A stretch of DNA of 64,000 bases from Zygaena filipendulae (GCA_907165275.2 OU015661.1:4161501-4225500), one strand, 5' to 3'. Shown: positions 24,982 to 37,279, numbered from the stretch's first letter. Notes: generated from the sequence alone by a model not told the origin. Translations and numbers: made by a program.

Positions 24982-25060
24982 ATAGTTATGGACATAGGGA
25001 ATCCCGCGAGAACTCCGAAATTAACCTGGCTGAATTAACGCTAACTGTGGGAAACAGCAA
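24982..25060 (+). mobile_element. Helitron-like 3' fragment, decayed
   Basis: GGACATAGGGAATCCCGCGA, GAACTCCGAAATTAACC and a broken hairpin. Confidence 0.45.
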
Positions 25061-25094
25061 GCTCATAAGTAAATCATAAAAGGCCGGGAAGGAA

Positions 25095-25180
25095 AGATCG
25101 AGGATGAGCCTAAGATCGAACCTTGCACTCTGAATAAGAGTGCAAGATAAGAATTCTACTACTGAGCTATACCATAACTC
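25095..25180 (-). repeat. tRNA-like sequence, probably a tRNA-derived SINE or tRNA pseudogene
   Basis: On the minus strand GGTATAGCTCAGTAGTAGAA resembles the start and A box of tRNA-Cys, and AAGGTTCGATCTT resembles the B box and T arm. Between them lies a perfect 10-bp-stem hairpin in place of a normal anticodon arm. The acceptor ends do not pair, so it is not a functional tRNA. Confidence 0.45.
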
Positions 25181-25751
25181 ATTACATAGTAATCAAAAGC
25201 AATTCGATTTTGTGTCACTGTTTATCTAATCCAATCATGTTTCGGGCGAGGCAGCCCAATACAAATCAATAAAAGATTATTATAACTTTGTGAATGTAGA
25301 TAAAGTTGGGAATAGATCAAATAGTCCCAAAGGACGCTACGTTTCTGAGAATCGGAGAGTTGAGTGCGTTGTTGAAATATTTCGGCGACCGAAGCCTTAA
25401 TACCATCAAAATTTCTCTCTGGAGATATGATACAACAATTAATTTTATTTGGTAGTCCAATTTCCAATTTCGTTAAACCAATGTATGATAGGTACCTATA
25501 GGTAATTTATACGTATGTGAATGGGCATTTTACGCTCTGGGAATCTACTTCTTACCAATAGCAATATTACTCAATCTTACCTTGTTTTTATTTATAGAAA
25601 TTTCAAGCTTACCTATGTAAGGTTGAAATTTCGTTTATCAAGAATCATAAAACTTTAAAATAATACATATCTATCATTAGTTTAAGAGGTGGTGGTACAG
25701 CTCTTGAAATTGATAAATACCTATATCCTATTTACGTTATCTGTTGCCACA

Positions 25752-26183
25752 TCTTTTATATATAAAAATCTCGTGTCACAGTATTTATTATAGAACTCTT
25801 CCGAAACGTCTTGCCTGATTTTTATGAAATTTTCTGACTTTTTAAAATCAAAATTCTAATTAGTCCGTCAGTTAGAAAATAAAAAAACAATAGACACGTA
25901 CTTTTTGCTTTTTTAAATAAATTAAAATATACAGAGGTAAAGCGCATTAAAGTTTAGAGTGAGGTCGTGACGTCACTGTCAGAATAGTGACGTCACGCGA
26001 AATTTCAAGTAAAAAAAGAAAAAATACGTTTCCAATATTTTTTAATAATCTACAAGACGGACTAAAAAATAAAAATTAGTCAACATGCCCATTTTATTAT
26101 TTTATTTTTTGGACAAAATTCTACTTTGGAGTTCCTGCTAGAATTTAAAAACTCACGCGGGTGAAACCGCGGGGCACAGCTAG
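25752..26183 (+). mobile_element. Helitron-like element split by a MITE
   Basis: The 5' part (AAAAATCTCGTGTCACAG) resembles the copy at 37611. The 3' part (GGAGTTCCTGCTAGAATTTA, CGCGGGTGAAACCGCGGGGC, CAGCTAG) resumes after the MITE at 25843-26075. Confidence 0.75.
25843..26075. mobile_element. CRE-bearing MITE, copy 2
   Basis: Opposite orientation to copy 1. Two TGACGTCA sites (25968-25975, 25988-25995) are kept, with shorter spacing. The ends match copies at 8322 and 35992. Confidence 0.8.
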
Positions 26184-26689
26184 TATACGTATAATAAATT
26201 ATAAAATAACTAGAGACAAGTCTCTACATTTAAGATATTGCAAATAAATTATTGAAAAAAAAAAATGATTTCTAAGCTCAAATTTATGTATGTGTTCTCA
26301 AATTTAATCGGATATCCATAATGGTTTTGCTTGTAATCTAATTTAAAACACAATTTCATCACAATCCATTCACGAAAAATGAAAACTTACGCTAGTGAAA
26401 CCACGTCAAACAACAAGTATGAATGTGACACCGTGGGTGTAATAAATACATAATGGACGTTTGGTTACTGGATGTCTGTCCTCAAGAGAATCGCGAAATT
26501 CACGCGGCCATTACTGCGAGCAACATCAATAATATATATATACTCGTACGCAGGTACATCAACAATCAATTGATTAAGTTGCCGTCGTAGACTATCACGA
26601 AACGTAGTTATCCGTAGTTATTGAGAGCAAACGGAGTGTCCTTTTATTGGTGAACATACCTATATGGGTGCAGTCTGGAACTCGTTAGC

Positions 26690-26815
26690 GGATAGGTACT
26701 GCGGGGCCGTCGTCGCGCCGCGCCGGCTGAAATAGAAAACGGCCGGTGATTAATTGCCAATTACTCGAGCCGGCGACCAATTCACGTGCCCACTTGTCGC
26801 CGCGTTTAAGTACGC
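26690..26815. promoter_or_regulatory. Candidate regulatory block, GC-rich with TAAT sites
   Basis: A CGTCGTCGCGCCGCGCCGG core is followed by GGTGATTAATTGCCAATTAC and TCACGTGCCC. Clustered homeodomain-like words and lack of repeats suggest a cis-regulatory element. Confidence 0.3.
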
Positions 26816-27122
26816 ATATTATTTTTCATCCTAACAAATAGGTACCATATTTTTGTCCCATTCAAGATTAAGTTAAATTTGTAAGAAGAATAACAAATAA
26901 TTAAACAATTGTTGGACATTATCACATATCGCCACCTGATCCCAAACTAAGCAGAGCTTGTGCTATGAGTAGGCATAGAGATACAATACTTTTTTGTAAA
27001 TAAATACTTATGATACCTACTAAACACCCGGATTCAGAGTAAACACTAATATTTCACATGTTTTGCCCCGATGCGCAGACCGAACCCGCAACACCCGGCG
27101 TAGCAGTCAGTTATATAGTATA

Positions 27123-27336
27123 CTAGCTGTCCCGCGCGGTTTCCGCGATAATTTCGGAGTTCCTGCGGGAATTCCCGATTACAATATAGGCTATATTACT
27201 CAGGGATAATGTAGCTTTCTAATGGTGAAAGAATTTTTGAAATCGGTCAGTAGTTTTTGAGTTAAATCGTAACAAACAAACAAAAAAACAAACAAACAAA
27301 AAATCAAATCTTTCCTCTTTATAATATTAGTATAGA
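27123..27336 (-). mobile_element. Helitron-like element, full length
   Basis: CTAG, hairpin CCGCGCGGTTTCCGCG, GGAGTTCCTGCGGGAATTCC, ATTTTTGAAATCGGTCAGTA, (CAAA)n, and CTTTATAATATTAGTATAGA at its 5' terminus (minus strand). Confidence 0.8.
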
Positions 27337-27514
27337 TGTATACGAGTAACTTGATTAAAAGTTCGTCTATCTTGACGACATCAAGATTGTTATACGAGTT
27401 CCATCACCTCTCTACAAAATATGTAAATAAAAATCAATTACTTTAGTATTTAAGTCTTGCAAAAACTCGAAAATGGCTCACCAATTTGAATACGTTTTTT
27501 GTTGTGAGAAAATT

Positions 27515-27574
27515 AATAGTTTCTGCATGCGGGAATATTACAAGTCAAGTGGGTGAAATCGCGAGCACAGCTAG
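27515..27574 (+). mobile_element. Helitron-like 3' fragment
   Basis: GTGGGTGAAATCGCGAGCAC then AGCTAG. A second remnant, CCCGCGGTTTCACCCGG, lies near 27687 in the other orientation. Confidence 0.55.
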
Positions 27575-27939
27575 TAATGGAAAAAAAAAACTCGTAAGAG
27601 GAGTTTTATTTATGTTGGTATGTTACTTACTTTGTGTTGTCACACGTGTATGTCTGGATTGGAAATATGTCATACTACTATTGTTGCCCGCGGTTTCACC
27701 CGGATAACACTCAGCACACTTTCAATTTATACAATATACATGATATATTACTTTATGACATTCCTCTAAACATAATGCCACCATTGTGCGTTTGATAAAC
27801 TCTTTCTTACCAGCACATACACAATACACATATTACCAAGAGAAGATATTCGATGTAAAAAATTGTAATTTGCCTTGACATAATCCAATATTTAGCGAGG
27901 TGTAATTGAATATTTTTTCCAATTTGTCGCGCGTAATGG

Positions 27940-28060
27940 GGTAAGATTGACTTGACGGTCCCCGGGGGCACTCGGGCCGCCCCGGGCACGGCACGGGCGA
28001 GGGCGGTCACAGCGGGCGCTGCCAGGCAGCTCGCCTAGCGCCTGACTACACCGCGATACA
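27940..28060. promoter_or_regulatory. CpG-rich island
   Basis: A GC-rich block with GGTCCCCGGGGGCACTCGGG. No exon or transcription start can be assigned. Confidence 0.2.
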
Positions 28061-28532
28061 TCATGAAAAATGTTTTTAGGTTTTTTTAATTTAGGTAGGG
28101 CCAGTATCTAAATCATAGATAACTGACCTATAGACAAAACTAATTAAGTTCAAAAGTCAATATCAAAAATTAATTAACCATTAGACGTCGACGACATAAA
28201 GACATCTGTGTTTTGATTCGATGTTCAGTATTTCAGTTATTCAGACACAAACTTGGTACACTTCTCAGACACAAATTTGGTACACTTCATAGTCATAGAT
28301 AGCTAGAGGCACAGCATCGGCCGATGTCACGTCATCTAATTCCAGTGGCGATCCACTCTGGCATACTAATGTTCTCTGCAAGCGCTTCTATGTAATTCCG
28401 ACCGGTATTCAGTCGTCGATTGTATTCCAGCTAGTATCTTGAATATGTTGTGATACCGAATTTGATACCCTAGACGGAATTCTGAGTAGTGGGAAGAAGA
28501 TTTGAAAATTTGTATTTGCTCAGTAAAAATAA

Positions 28533-28712
28533 CCCAACAAAAACATTTTCATGTAAAATGTTGCCAAGACGAGACCATATGCCAGCACTTTCAAAAAGTT
28601 ATCAGATCTTATGTAGAGCCAAGCTTCTAACTCTACACGCCTTAACTCTACAAGGTCTAACTTCACAAACTCTACACCTTAGCCAAAATATGTGGCTTGA
28701 CCATTTCGCTAC
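28533..28712 (+). repeat. Left arm of a 180-bp inverted repeat
   Basis: Nearly exact reverse complement of 28795-28974 (differences are seen only in the last ~25 bp near the centre). The 82-bp spacer is unrelated sequence. Short identical open frames on both strands come from this symmetry and are not genes. Confidence 0.95.
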
Positions 28713-28794
28713 ATTCACATGGCCCTTAGGCCCTAAGGTGAAAAGTTGGTCCATTTTTCATTACTTTTCTGTTATATAATAATAGTTCTTTGTA

Positions 28795-28974
28795 GTAACG
28801 AAACGGCCAAGCCACATATTTTGGCTAAGGTGTAGAGTTTGTGAAGTTAGACCTTGTAGAGTTAAGGCGTGTAGAGTTAGAAGCTTGGCTCTACATAAGA
28901 TCTGATAACTTTTTGAAAGTGCTGGCATATGGTCTCGTCTTGGCAACATTTTACATGAAAATGTTTTTGTTGGG
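28795..28974 (-). repeat. Right arm of the 180-bp inverted repeat
   Basis: Pairs with 28533-28712. The following sequence to about 29480 (TTCAGCTTTCTAGGACATTA, GATCATCAGTGAGTCAGTGA, CTTGCGCTTTGCTGGCTCGT) looks like part of a larger mobile element, so the pair may be its terminal or subterminal inverted repeats. Confidence 0.95.
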
Positions 28975-29480
28975 ATTTCATTTTTTTTGTAAGTCAAAAT
29001 TGCAGAAGTCTCATACAAACTTCCATCCCCTAATTTAAGGGGTTGGGAGATAAAAGTTACAAGTTTTATAATTTTTTTGTTGTTTGTATACTAATACTAG
29101 CTTACATACCAAATTTCAGCTTTCTAGGACATTAGGAAGTACCCTAAGAATTTTGATGATCATCAGTGAGTCAGTGACGAAATCGAGGTTTTTTAGATAT
29201 CAATAAAATCTAAAGGATGGGAGCTATACAATTAAAACTTTATACATTTAATAAGTCTGCTATTGACAACATATTCCGAAAATTTTGTTTATCTGGTATA
29301 ATCCAGACCCAAGTTACAAGGGTTCAAAAAAACGACGAAACGCTTCGAGAAAAGGTAGGTAGTGCCCTTGCGCTTTGCTGGCTCGTCTTGGCGGGGGCAC
29401 TACCGTGCCCCCAGATACCTAATACAAATTATATTACTATTTTAAGTATAACTTCACTATCTAGGAAATTAGGAATGACC
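28975..29480. mobile_element. Probable non-coding part of an unclassified transposon
   Basis: Adjacent to the inverted repeat. GTAGTGCCCTTGCGCTTTGC and GGCGGGGGCACTACCGTGCC contain complementary GGGCACTAC/GTAGTGCCC blocks. Classification is not possible from sequence alone. Confidence 0.4.
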
Positions 29481-29689
29481 AAATACGAGAATCATTGTAA
29501 TCGTTTAAGACACTCCAGAGGCTAAACTGATTCTGCTTTGGACAGAAACATTCTTGCTTCAATGATGTAGTATTTGAAACTCTTGTATACCTACGTAGGT
29601 AGGTTTATAGATTAAAACTCCACAATTACACTCCCGTTAGTAATATTAACATCTATTTTTAATATCTACGTTTGTCAGTGAGCGTCTCT

Positions 29690-29975
29690 CCAGTCGGGTG
29701 TGAACCGAAAAAGTATGTTGCCTAGAGCGGCCGTTGTAATTAGAGGCCAATCGTAAAACGAAAGGATTGCGCCCGGAACGTCCCATCTGATAATGAGCCC
29801 GACTGGCTCGGCTCCAGCCGCCGTTCATATTAGGTGGTTCTCTCTGTCGCTATCGTTATGACTTTTACACTTTTACGAGTTGTTTAGTTTACGGAACCGG
29901 ATGTGCATGAGGGCGCGCGCTGCCAAATGCTAGTTCGCGGCTCACCGCGCGCGGTCCGCTCGCTCCCGGATATCA
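29690..29975. promoter_or_regulatory. Candidate regulatory block
   Basis: Repeat-free and higher in GC, with GAGCGGCCGTTGTAATTAGA, GGCCAATCG and a GCGCGCG-rich part (29910-29970). No splice-supported reading frame was found. Confidence 0.25.
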
Positions 29976-30239
29976 GTGTGGCTGTGGGTGCGGCTGGGAA
30001 CCCACCCACCACCGCTACGTGTTAATGAGATGTACGCTTCAGGCTCGTTTGGCACACTCGCCCTACAGCCTACACAGCTCCACCTAGCCGCCTTTAAGGC
30101 TAATTATACCGTATTATATACCTCTTTGATTGTTTGCAGTCAGCATGGCTTATCACTTCTTTCCTTACATTTATTTTCATTTATTCAAAAACAAGACAGG
30201 CTTACAGTGGTAACCAACTCGCCTTTCTTGTAACACTAA

Positions 30240-33200
30240 TTAATTATTTATTAATAACAAAACATCTTTAGGTACTATGGCAAATACAGTTTTAAAATTA
30301 AAATTCATTTAGGTAGGTACGCAAGTTACGCAACATTTGAGCCCGTGGCGACTCAGTAATACGTACGTCGTACAATAAGCAAAAGACATTATATTTTATA
30401 GGGGCAATGTATATGTACTAGATAAACAACGGATTTACTATAAGATTATTAATGTTCCTATTAATCCATATTTTTTTAAGTAGTTATCTATGTACCAAAT
30501 CAATATGTTTTATCTATCATACTCTTAGTCAAACAATTGCAACGCTCAGACTTGAGTCTTGTTCTCGCTTATATCAATATTATTTCAGTGGCTCTTAATT
30601 AATATTTTCTTTTCTCTTCTTTTCAGGTGAGTGAGAACACAAAACGGGCAGCCTTTGAGAGCGCCCCGCGAGTGCCCTCCGCTACGAGACAAAAAGAATA
30701 CTGCTGGGCTTTCAATTTCGAATACACAGTAGAAACAATACGATCTAAAGTTTTTTAAAAGCAAATGAAATTGACTTTAAAATATTTACGACTTAATCTA
30801 AACATCACCACATATAGTACTAAAGTGTACAAATTGATATTGATTGGTGTTCAGTGCGAAGCGAATTTTTCAATTCTAAATCATTAATTTGTCCTCTGAG
30901 CATCCAGATCTACCTACGGTATCAAAAGGATCGGATAATTTAAAAAAATGCTATTACAAAACGAGTAGAAACGAGTAGAACGAGAACTTATAAGACGTAT
31001 GAATTTTTATTATCCTTGTTATGTAACAAAGGAGCTTTAGTGAGCGGGCTTCGACCTTCCAACCCCTGAAGCTGAACCCTAGCGATCAGTTTATTCACTC
31101 AGAGCGGGTGCGGTCATCGCCATCTTCAACAAAAGAATGTAAAATTCTCTTATCTCAGCTGCCTTAAGGGTATGAACACTATGTACGTCTCCATCATATA
31201 ATATAGCACAAATTGCACAATATAATATATCTTATATAAAAAAATCACATGAACTCCCCAACTCACTATATGACTGACCCGATTTTATCTTAGTTTTTCT
31301 TGTACTCTAACAATATTTCTGAAATAGCTTGGAGAAATTCTTTAAGATGAGTTCTTTTACGTCGATAAAATTTCGTTTTCAATTTTCAAGTTTTAATTTT
31401 GTGACAAATTCAGACAAAGTTTTTGTCTTCTCCGTGCACTTCCTGAAATATACCTACGTTCGCAATGTTTTTTACACAATGGATATATTATTATAAATAT
31501 TGAGCTATTTAATCACTCATTTTAAATATTACATCTATACGTAGAAACAATGATATTTTTAATACTTATTGTGAAGATATGAAGGCATGTAGTTATACCT
31601 ACGTAACTATATCTTTCTACCTATAAGTTCTTTCAATTTAATTTAATATAAATATTTATTCAATACATGTTTCTTTATATGTTTGTTTGTCCTCTATATG
31701 CGCGCTTCTTTTTCGTACGTCCGATTGCGATCAAACTTGGGTTGTGGTGCGTGTGAAGGGGAAAGTTTGTAACAAAAGTGCATTGCGTTGCAACTCGTAC
31801 CTAGTTATATATAAACATCAGGATATACTAGTATAGCCTTACTGGGGGCCTACCTACATTTATGTAACAATGGGAGTTTTCTAGTGGCTTCTCATTTCTC
31901 GGCTTACTAACATAATTTAGCAACACGAGATAGTTGAAACCCGGAGCGAATAAGAGGCGAAAGAGTAAAAACAAAGAGTGCTAGCGCGGACAAGCACCTC
32001 GCCCGCCGCCCGGTGCGCCGCCCTCTAGGGCCTTGCACTCTACCAAGCCACTTCAGTCTCCACCACTCCATTTGTTCTCCTGACTTGAGGTAATATCTTT
32101 TACGTAAAAACGCGAGTATAAGGACAAGACACTGTGTATTATCACACAATAAATTTCCCGAGATCCCTGTCTACCCTGTTCCGACGACTCGACTCCATAA
32201 AAAGTAATCTCGTTTTTTTTAGCTTTGATTGAAAATATCGTCGATTGTTTCATTTCTTCGGGTTAATATTCATATTTAAATGAGCATTCGTTTGTTTTCC
32301 ATTGTTTATCGATTTCTTTTGGATTTTTAATAATATATACGAAAGCTATTACCTACGCTCTACTAAAAATCACAAGACTTAGTTAGGTATGTATATTGCA
32401 TAGATATAACTATAACTTTGCCGATGAGAGTCGTCGAACTACTGCTCGTCAAGATATGTTCTCTTTAAGCCCCACCCAACGCACTCCCACTCAGTGCATC
32501 GACTGCTATAAGGAAACTATCTTCATATCATTTCCTCATAGATATCGCAACTATGCATTTTCATTACTGAAGTTTCCTACGACTCTTGATTTATAAGAAT
32601 TGCACTTAGAATGGCTTTTCATATTTCAATATTTTATTGCTATTTTATATTTTACATTTATATTTTCGCTGTTTCGAGTGAATTCTTGCCTTCTATTTAA
32701 TTCCATTACCAATATCTTCTCAAAGGATATGGGTATGAGTAAGTACCTTGTTAAACATGAAACAATAATTTAGTTAGGTGTTCATATGGTTTGTATTTAT
32801 AACTAGTTTCCTATACACAAGACGCTAGAAGGCAACATCAAAACAGCCTGCTTTCAATTCAGAAGTTATAAATTTACTTTAACTTGTTTGAGTTGTGAAT
32901 TTGGGTGATGTTTGTCCGGACGCGCGGGCCCGCTCACTCCCGGGAAACCATACGTCCGCAAACCGCCTGTATACAATATAATAACTAACAAAAATGCCTT
33001 AATTAAATATTTTTCATTTAACTTTGGATAAACGTTTGGTATCAATACAAATAAAATTGAAGCTATTGTTGGTGATTTGATGTTTTGCCCGTTATGAAAT
33101 TCGGTTGGTACCTTCACCCCAACTAATATAAACTATATATTGCTGCTTTGTCTGGCTTTGTTTCCTGTAGTTTGAAATGATTTAGCTCAAAGAGTATACC

Positions 33201-33960
33201 GATGTATAGACTTTTGTAAACTTTCAAAACATTTGTTGTGCGACAGCCGCTACAGAAAAAAATTACGTTACGCAGACGATGTCACAAGCATAACTAATGT
33301 AGGTATAATAGTATTTGATACATATAGCGTATACGCAGTTGCATACCTATTTGCATAATATATGGACTAAATTTAATGACATAAACCAAGCTAGAACGGA
33401 AAGTTACCTAGTCGGTATTATTATTAATCTACCCTGGATTACGTTCACCTTCTTTGAGAGCCAAGTAATAAAATTCAGCTTAAAAATGTTTACTAAACAA
33501 CACTGAATGGTCTCTTTTCATATAATATTTTTCATTAAGAAAGCACGAAGTCACTTTTGAGAGATGAATACCATTATTTTCTCAGAGTAATAAGAAATTA
33601 ATGTAAAAGTTGTGAGCATGCGTACTCACTACTCGTACTTAAAGAAATTCAATTATTTTAATATTACCTTTATACAAATACGTCATACGATGATGTGATT
33701 AAAGTATTTATATCCGAGAAGACGGAAATGCTAATAAGGTAAACATATTTAAGGGTACGACAGCGTACGGTAATTTCGATAAAATTTGTTGGAGTCGGTC
33801 TTTAAAATCACTAAAATGGACAGCGAGTGGGTTCAGTCATCATTGTGAAGCTGCTTAGCTACATTTCTCTTCATAAAACTATAAGCTTAGACGCTAGAGT
33901 ATGATTTCACGTTAAAGTGAAACGTAGTTCATTTAAAATTAAGTTAAACTAAGTACTTGC
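30240..33960. other. Non-coding, mostly unique-looking AT-rich DNA
   Basis: No gene recognised. At 30602-30627 a long pyrimidine tract and CAG are followed by a 44-codon open frame to about 30760, but it begins GTGAGT and resembles no known protein. A GC-rich patch lies at 31980-32040. Confidence 0.45.
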
Positions 33961-33974
33961 AGTTGTACTCGGTT

Positions 33975-34350
33975 TAAACTGGGGAGCGGCGGCGCGGCGA
34001 GACGCCAGTCGACGCCACCCAGCGTCGAGAGCGTCCGAAAACAATCCCAAATGTGTTAATCACTTATTTACGTCCCCGGTCCACTCCCGCCACTCCGGAG
34101 TATTTGTAATGAACGCCGAGAATTGTTGGGAATTCTAATGAACCGTGGGAATTTCGATCATAATGATCAGAGTTGGCGCCCGAGGACTGGTCCCACGTGA
34201 ACTTCTCAGTCTGGACGTCGCGCTGTGGCGGTGCATCGAGACGAAAGCAAAGCGGGAAGTAATTTTGCTCGCTTCCGCCGGATATATCTCTCGGGTGCTT
34301 CGTGCGATTAATCCGTTTGCCATTTCCTCAATCGACCGCGTTGACGCCGT
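33975..34350. promoter_or_regulatory. GC-rich, repeat-free block
   Basis: It contains GGAGCGGCGGCGCGGCGAGA and, to the right, open frames on both strands (99 and 118 residues) with no known motif. The two overlapping antisense frames argue against coding; a conserved enhancer is a reasonable alternative. Confidence 0.25.
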
Positions 34351-34555
34351 TTTGGATGTAGTAAAATTTTCGCTATGCCGATTCAACTTTTTTAGCAGAT
34401 TTACAGAAAATCGATATTTACAATTCCTTGCAAATAACATATAAAAGTTGGCATCGGAAATAGAAGAACAAGTAAATATCAAAAAGTGCACTCATTAGAA
34501 AAACACGAATTCAATTTTCACTTATTGAAAGATAAAGTATTTGAGTTTGGATGTA

Positions 34556-34665
34556 GGGGACAATCTCGGGAACTCCTCAACCGATTCTAAAACATCTTTC
34601 ACTGATAGGAAGCTACAGTATCCCTGAGTGACATAAGATACTTTTCTTCCCGATATAAACGCACG
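34556..34665 (+). mobile_element. Helitron-like remnant
   Basis: AACCGATTCTAAAACATCTT, CACTGATAGGAAGCTACAGT and CCCTGAGTGACATAAGATAC match the middle of the family; the 3' end is lost. Confidence 0.5.
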
Positions 34666-35020
34666 TAATTAATCAAAATCAATTTAAATTTTGGAATTCT
34701 TTTTATTACAAGTATGACATCGTATTTGCGTCATTAATTGTTTACTTATCTTGGAATTTTAGTACATAACAAACATACCGTTCATTTAATTACTTTATAC
34801 AGTGTTATAGAATGATTAAATAAATAATTAAACTCTATCAAACAATCTTTGTTTCCGGTTCTTAAAGAACTTTATAGCGCTTATAATTTCACCCCTATAG
34901 CCTTTGGCAGTGTAACTTCAAGCGATGCTTTAAAAATTCACGAGTGGCGCTTTCAGTCTGGTACGGGAAGAAGCCTTAAAAATAACTCGAGACACTTAGA
35001 GGGTAGGTGCATTAAGCACG

Positions 35021-35056
35021 TACAGGTACCTGTACAGGTACAGGTACAGGTACCTG
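35021..35056. repeat. (CAGGTA)n minisatellite with palindromic units
   Basis: Several CAGGTA units, some flipped to TACCTG, so the array is self-complementary. Confidence 0.85.
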
Positions 35057-35617
35057 CTACCTGCGGATGTGACAGTGAAAACATTACACACCACTTGCTG
35101 ACTTAACTGATGGCCTAAAGAGCTCACGGAAAGCAATAGCAAATTGAAACTTTCAAACATCCCTAAAGGTACATAGTGTAAAGCAAAGTCGTTTCCCGCT
35201 GTCTGTCTGTCCCTGTGTATGCTGAGGTCTTTAAAACTATGCAAAGGAATTTGATGCGGTTTTTTTTTAATAGATAGAGTGATTCAAGAGCTGAAGGTTT
35301 ATACGTACCTATAGTTTATCCTGAAATTCCTTGGGATAGCTAGTTATTTATAAAAACTAATAAAAAACAGGTCTAGGCTATTTTATATTTTCCTAGTTAG
35401 GTCCCCAACCCAAAAGTGCAATAAGAAGTTTCACCTCAAACCTCTCATCTTACACTCTTAAATAGAATACAATTTCTTTTCTATGTAAAAAAGACACGTG
35501 CAAAGAATTAACCTCCATCCTCGCTATCTGGGCTTTATACAAAAATACGAGACGCAAATTGTGGTGTAGTAACGTTCCCGTAATCTTTACGGGGATCCTT
35601 GGCGAATATTCATAATG

Positions 35618-35740
35618 TGTGCGCCGCTCCCCGCCGCTTCCCGCCGCTCCCCGCCGCGCCGCCGCCGCCGCCGCCGCCCCATAGAACCCCTCTCACATCT
35701 GCCGCACTTATCGGGCGGAACCGCCGCTATTCCCGATCTC
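35618..35740. promoter_or_regulatory. CpG island with (GCC)n
   Basis: CCGCTCCCCGCCGC repeats run into about eight GCC units (35651-35678), then CGGGCGGAACCGCCGC. A candidate promoter or insulator-like block; no gene start was seen. Confidence 0.3.
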
Positions 35741-35991
35741 ACCCCTAGCAAACGAACGAGATATAGACGAAATCGCTAACACCGAGATTCGTTACTGCTT
35801 TCACTAAAACCTTATATTCCCTGCACATAATAATCATTGATTAATTACGTACTTATAACAAACTATTACTGTGCGGTTACACCTGCATTTCACCCTTTTC
35901 ACCCTTAGAGATTGAAACGAAAATCCTTAAATTTGTGTTTAGGTATTCAAAATGTTCCCCCGTGATTTCAGCCATATTGAAATACTTTTTG

Positions 35992-36323
35992 GAATAGGCT
36001 AGTTTCCTAAATTTTCTTTTTTAGTCCGTTTTGTAGATTATTAAAAAATATTGGACACGTATTTTTTTTTTTTATGTAACCTTAAAATAACGGAGATATA
36101 TCAAGTCGAAATTTCACATGACGTCACGCCTCGCTACAGTTAGTTCGCACGTTATAGCGAGCTGTGACATCACGAGTCCCCCACCCTAAACTTTAATGCG
36201 CTTTATCTATGCATATTTCCATTATTTTAAAAAAGAAAAAAATACGTGTCTTTTATTTTTTTATTATCTAACTGACGGACTAAATAGAATTTTGATTTTT
36301 TTACCCAGGAAACTAGCCTATTC
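35992..36323. mobile_element. CRE-bearing MITE, copy 3, full length
   Basis: Perfect 17-bp outer ends GAATAGGCTAGTTTCCT and complement (36307-36323) define the whole element. The inner ends match the other copies. One TGACGTCA (36119-36126) is intact; the second is TGACATCA. Confidence 0.85.
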
Positions 36324-36633
36324 TTTTTACGGGAGGAAAAAGTATCCATGTAGGTATATCAGGAATACTGTAGCTACGTATCACTGAAATAATTTTTAGA
36401 CTTGATTCAGTAGTTGACGAAATTATCCCCAAAAATGTCCTGTTTCATTATAAAAACAACAATTAGAAAAAACTTCACATCTGTTTTAACCTCCTAAAAA
36501 TTTATGTAATTGGCGAATCACTCAGTCAGATTTTCTAATTTTATTCGCATGTAATATTAGGTATGTAAATATGATATTACGTAAGTTGAATGACTAAAGT
36601 TCATGCCTACTTTTTATAGAAAACTTTCAATTT

Positions 36634-36695
36634 TTTTTGTCATAGGGGGTAAACGGGCTGGTGGCACACCTGATGGTAACTGATTACATTCTTCA
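36634..36695. repeat. Dispersed repeat fragment
   Basis: GGGGGTAAACGGGCTGGTGG and CACCTGATGGTAACTGATTA resemble a very common lepidopteran repeat motif. The fragment is too short to classify. Confidence 0.4.
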
Positions 36696-37279
36696 TAATA
36701 TTCATATTGATATTTTTATATATTACATTTACATAGGTATTACATTCATACAAAGTGAGTAAATTCTGGATCCGAATTATAATTAAAATAAGGAAATAAA
36801 ACGTTTTTCTACCGAAAATACACAGACGCTTATTAATGTTATTTCACACTTATTTATAAAAAAATCAAACCATACAGAGAAAACTTGCAAAATTACACAA
36901 AAAAATATGATAATAACAAATGTCGTAAAAACAGTTACCATTTCAAAAACTATAAAACATAGTCGTTACGGGTCCCGGTGCCGCTATTGCAGCCGCAGTC
37001 TCGAGTTTCCAATTACATCCCTTTCAACAAACTCATATAAAAGTTGTAAGTGTCGTATCTTTAAGTACGTCGTCTTTGCTTCATGTAAGGCTATACAATA
37101 ATTTGGAAATAAATGAAGACTGCAACATGTTAGAAATATAATTAGATACCTAGGTAGGTACCTACGTATACAATAACTTTGTACAATGAAATAGTACAAA
37201 ATAATTCCGATAACACTGAATATATTGTTCGTTTACCTAATACCTAAATTGCACCAAAACGGGTTTGAAATAGATAAAA

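Noticed and set aside
28489..29018. Two open frames on opposite strands with the same ~55-residue peptide
   Set aside because: They come from the 180-bp inverted repeat; identical peptides on both strands are a symmetry effect.
30627..30760. Pyrimidine tract, CAG and a 44-codon frame, considered as a terminal exon
   Set aside because: The exon would start GTGAGT, more like a donor; the peptide is unfamiliar and no partner exon is visible.
34135..34491. Antisense 118-residue and sense 99-residue frames
   Set aside because: They overlap, match no known domain, and lack splice support; treated as a GC-rich non-coding block.
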